DNA from: Limnobacter litoralis
Lineage (GTDB): Bacteria; Pseudomonadota; Gammaproteobacteria; Burkholderiales; Burkholderiaceae_B
Assembly (NCBI RefSeq): GCF_030160455.1
Contig: NZ_BSOJ01000015.1
Coordinates: forward strand, 186,001 to 250,000
Length of the DNA stretch: 64,000 nucleotides
Reading direction: 5' to 3'
Part shown: one piece after another, positions 62,336 to 64,000 of the stretch
Numbering within the stretch: the first letter of the stretch is position 1
Layout of the letters: the number at the start of each line of letters is the position of its first letter
Notes under the pieces: model-generated
Told to the model about the DNA's origin: nothing
Database searches by the model: none
The model's input: the letters and a program-made list of their open reading frames with translations, nothing else
Position numbers and translations under genes: made by a program

Positions 62336-62782
62336 TTATGCTGCGATTGGTAGGGTCCAAGCTCCATCGCGCTCTTCAAATTGAAGTTTGCCGTCTTCCG
62401 TTTCAACGTCCACTTCAATTTCAGGCGCGTTGTAAATCGATTCAAAAGTCGGATTCTCGTTAACATGCTCCAGATACAAGCCCTTGATTGCTTTAATCGC
62501 ATACTTAGGAATACCCATACCTCGTTCCCACAGCGAAACCGTCTGCTCTTTTACTCCAAGTGAATGAGCCAGTTTTGCCTGTGAGAGCTCACATTCTTTG
62601 CGAAGAAAACGAAACTCATCACCGGAAAGATAATTTTTCTTGGTCAAAGATGTCCCAATGCTTTTGTGCAATCCGCACAAATCGTCGAAAGAGACTACTT
62701 CACCATAGCCCTCAATCTCTTTGATCGTGTAACCATTTACAAGCCACACATTTTCCAAACCGCACTCAATGTAGTGGTACAT
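62336..62782 (-). CDS. HTH antitoxin of a type II toxin-antitoxin pair
   Basis: 148 residues. The N-terminal part (about 1-60, LVNGYTIKEIEGYGEVVSFD) is a small recognition domain. The HTH DEFRFLRKECELSQAKLAHS and KEQTVSLWERG (about 55-90) resembles MqsA/HigA-type antitoxins. The acidic tail probably wraps the toxin. It follows the toxin gene by 17 bases. Confidence 0.75.
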   Translation of the reverse strand: MYHYIECGLENVWLVNGYTIKEIEGYGEVVSFDDLCGLHKSIGTSLTKKNYLSGDEFRFLRKECELSQAKLAHSLGVKEQTVSLWERGMGIPKYAIKAIKGLYLEHVNENPTFESIYNAPEIEVDVETEDGKLQFEERDGAWTLPIAA

Positions 62783-62799
62783 ATTTCCCCCTTAATTAA

Positions 62800-63114
62800 T
62801 CAATATACGGTGATGATGACAACCAAATTTGACGCATCCCACCTTACCGCCAAGGCAACTGATATCTCATCAGAAGCAATCACGTGGCTCATGGTACATT
62901 TCCAATCACCAGCCGGTGTCTGGTAAACCGATTCCGTTATAGCACCCCTGAGCAGAACCTTTATAACCTGTGAGGAAGTGATTTTCCTTTCATGCATTCT
63001 CTGTTTGGAATGTTGAGTCCAAATAATATTGGCTGAGTCTTTCGCAACTCTTCGAACTATCTCAAGCATGTTTCGATCGTTCAACGCAATAGGTTTTGGA
63101 AAGACAGTCATCAT
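62800..63114 (-). CDS. DUF4258-type toxin (RelE-like fold)
   Basis: 104 residues from MMTVFPKP. The WTQHSKQRMHERKITSSQVI core with DWKCTMSHV and the final LVVIITVY strand match DUF4258, a RelE/HigB-like ribonuclease fold. The toxin-before-antitoxin order is HigBA-like. The start is uncertain; an ATG upstream at 63168 lies inside the putative operator. Likely maintains the prophage. Confidence 0.75.
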   Translation of the reverse strand: MMTVFPKPIALNDRNMLEIVRRVAKDSANIIWTQHSKQRMHERKITSSQVIKVLLRGAITESVYQTPAGDWKCTMSHVIASDEISVALAVRWDASNLVVIITVY

Positions 63115-63129
63115 GGAATCCGCATGTTT

Positions 63130-63163
63130 ACCCGTATAAATTATGGGTATAAATTTTATGGGT
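63130..63163. promoter_or_regulatory. Putative operator of the toxin-antitoxin pair
   Basis: ACCCGTATAAATTATGGGT (63130-63148) is an inverted repeat with ACCC/GGGT ends, and ATGGGT recurs 15 bases on at 63158-63163. It precedes the toxin start by 16 bases, a fitting place for antitoxin binding. Confidence 0.5.
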
Positions 63164-63463
63164 GTCAACCGTTATTTTTATTCGTAACAAAGCGTTAAGT
63201 GATGTCCGAATAAAGGCCAGATGTAACGTCCCCCACTAGGTAGTCTGAGGGTACGTTTACCAGTCGGAAATAATTTTAGGCAATTCAATTATTCTTTGAT
63301 CCAGCGCTTAATTTTCTTCCGCTCCTGATCAGATTTCCTTTCACAAAGTCAGCGGAATCGCTGCGTGCAGCCAACAAGACGAAAAAGGGACAGTTTGTCT
63401 TTCCCCTCACTCAAACCAGAACGGACCTCCCCTCCTCCCTTCTTGGGTGAATTCAATGAATTT

Positions 63464-63505
63464 TTAAACATGATGTTTGACTTATAAATAAACATGGTGT
63501 TTAAT
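63464..63505 (+). promoter_or_regulatory. OL-like operators with early promoter PL
   Basis: Two operators, TTAAACATGATGTTTGA (63464-63480) and ATAAACATGGTGTTTAA (63488-63504), match the 60776-60832 set. TTGACT (63477-63482), 17-base spacer and TTTAAT (63500-63505) make a strong promoter for the rightward early genes. The rest of 63169-63463 shows nothing recognisable. Confidence 0.85.
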
Positions 63506-63536
63506 CAACTCACGCAATTCAACACGTGAGGTCACC

Positions 63537-63794
63537 ATGTCACACCAACAACACACCGACGAACTCGCAACGCAGGAACAGTACATTGCCGCGCTTCGTA
63601 GCTTCGACTGGTCATTCGAGTACACGGAAGATCAGCGCGTCTACAAGAGAGCGCAGGCCGAGCTGGCCCGCCTTCGCCAGATGCAAGTCCACCTTGATCC
63701 CACCGGCGAGATCTGGATGGCTCAAAAGCCCGCCGATATCGGGCTCTTCCCTCACGTAGCAAATCCTCAAGCACTAGGGGGTGGTGCGAAATGA
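63537..63794 (+). CDS. Early phage protein, unknown (85 residues)
   Basis: The first gene from PL: 85 residues, with AALRSFDWSFEYTEDQRVYK and RAQAELARLRQMQVHLDPTG (about 18-59), a helical pattern seen in other phage early proteins. GAGGTCACC precedes ATG 63537. Its end overlaps the next start (ATGA). No function known. Confidence 0.65.
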   Translation: MSHQQHTDELATQEQYIAALRSFDWSFEYTEDQRVYKRAQAELARLRQMQVHLDPTGEIWMAQKPADIGLFPHVANPQALGGGAK

Positions 63795-63907
63795 ATCGAC
63801 TTCAAGCAATCACCCTCTTCCTCGCCCTTGGCTTTGCATTCGGTTACTGGGCCGGACAAGAAGCTCAAGCACAGACCCAGCAGCACCTTCAGGAGGCATC
63901 CAAATGA
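63791..63907 (+). CDS. 38-residue membrane peptide, early phage gene
   Basis: Starts MNRLQAITLFLALGFAFGYW; one membrane helix and a polar Gln-rich tail ending EASK. The 4-base overlaps with genes on both sides show it is translated in series, though it is too short for most gene callers. Confidence 0.65.
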   Translation: MNRLQAITLFLALGFAFGYWAGQEAQAQTQQHLQEASK

Positions 63908-64000
63908 GAACCCCCGAACAAACAGCGAAGATTTTTGAATTGGTCCATGGCGGTCGTACATCAGAGGCGCTGAGACTGATGGAGCAGACGAGTCATTTGC
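63904..64000 (+). CDS. Early phage gene, cut by window end
   Basis: Starts MRTPEQTAKIFELVHGGRTS and stays open to the edge (32 residues). The start overlaps the previous stop (ATGA). Function unknown. Confidence 0.5.
   Translation, partial: MRTPEQTAKIFELVHGGRTSEALRLMEQTSHL

Larger units (their letters stand above)
26469..64000. mobile_element. Siphovirus-type prophage (left end to beyond the window)
   Basis: A tRNA fragment marks the left edge. From there every module of a lambda/HK97-like phage is present in order: accessory genes, lysis, tail, head, packaging, replication, repressor and early right-hand genes. Integrase is missing and should lie past 64000 next to the reconstituted tRNA. 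At least 37.5 kb. Structural and replication genes look intact, so the phage may be inducible. Confidence 0.93.

Noticed and set aside
62260..62502. 80-codon minus-strand frame within the antitoxin gene
   Set aside because: It overlaps the antitoxin, whose HTH pattern and pairing with the toxin are convincing; the translation is basic and shadow-like.

Overview
The window comes from a betaproteobacterium of the Burkholderiales type. Limnobacter-like is my best guess, from the pairing of Sox sulfur oxidation genes with quinoprotein-relay SoxYZ-like and metallohydrolase genes, but this is inferred from gene content and not from a marker gene. It has three parts: a host chromosome segment (1 to about 26468), two transposon scars inside that segment (about 9172-10436 and about 10437-16153), and most of a siphovirus-type prophage (about 26469 to beyond 64000).

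Host part. Positions 1-2607 (minus strand) hold a thiosulfate-oxidation operon: an MBL-fold protein, soxY, soxZ and a soxA cut by the window edge. Divergent from it (2804-4611) are a SoxYZ-like fusion carrier and a second MBL-fold hydrolase. After a strong terminator, a near-palindromic Fur-box-like site precedes a plus-strand run of a MauG-like di-heme lipoprotein, a porin, an FMN-binding protein, ApbE and a small membrane protein. This looks like an iron-regulated periplasmic flavin/heme redox module, and its last gene is cut by an IS3-family element. A mercury-resistance module follows (merR divergent from merTPCA, then a merD stump). It is bounded on the right by a Tn21-type 38-bp terminal repeat that truncates a NERD-domain gene. 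A second metal-responsive module sits between the IS and mer: a ZntR/CadR-like regulator, a thioredoxin-fold protein, a CcdA-like membrane protein, a second thioredoxin-fold protein and a broken HMA-domain gene. Two MerR-type promoters with 20-bp spacers serve it. Then come a soluble chemotaxis receptor, TadE/TadG-like pilus-associated proteins and a liv branched-chain amino-acid ABC transporter operon with a LivM-LivG fusion.

Prophage. A 3' fragment of tRNA-Arg(ACG) at 26469-26519 marks the left attachment site. The intact tRNA and the integrase should lie beyond the right edge. The lytic genes run right to left on the minus strand: Cro-like, CII-like and replication genes, RusA, a Q-like regulator, a nuclease-fold protein, ParB-methyltransferase, terminase, portal-MuF fusion, protease-scaffold, capsid, connectors, tail tube, frameshifted tail chaperones, tape measure, a 1255-residue tail protein with an apparent enzyme domain, lambda gpL-, gpK- and gpJ-like tip proteins, a fibre, holin candidates, endolysin and nested Rz/Rz1. 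Repressor and operator control is lambda-like. Five copies of a 17-bp operator lie in two clusters (60776-60832 and 63464-63505), each overlapping a promoter of the same design (TTGACT, 17-bp spacer, TTTAAT). A DUF4258-type toxin with an HTH antitoxin, a 48-residue gene and a possible small RNA lie between them.

The left end of the prophage carries accessory genes (26624-30338): two putAbiC-like membrane proteins flanking an AT-rich zinc-ribbon gene of unknown function. That is the best candidate for a phage-encoded defence or superinfection-exclusion locus. No CRISPR array, rRNA gene or complete tRNA gene was seen.
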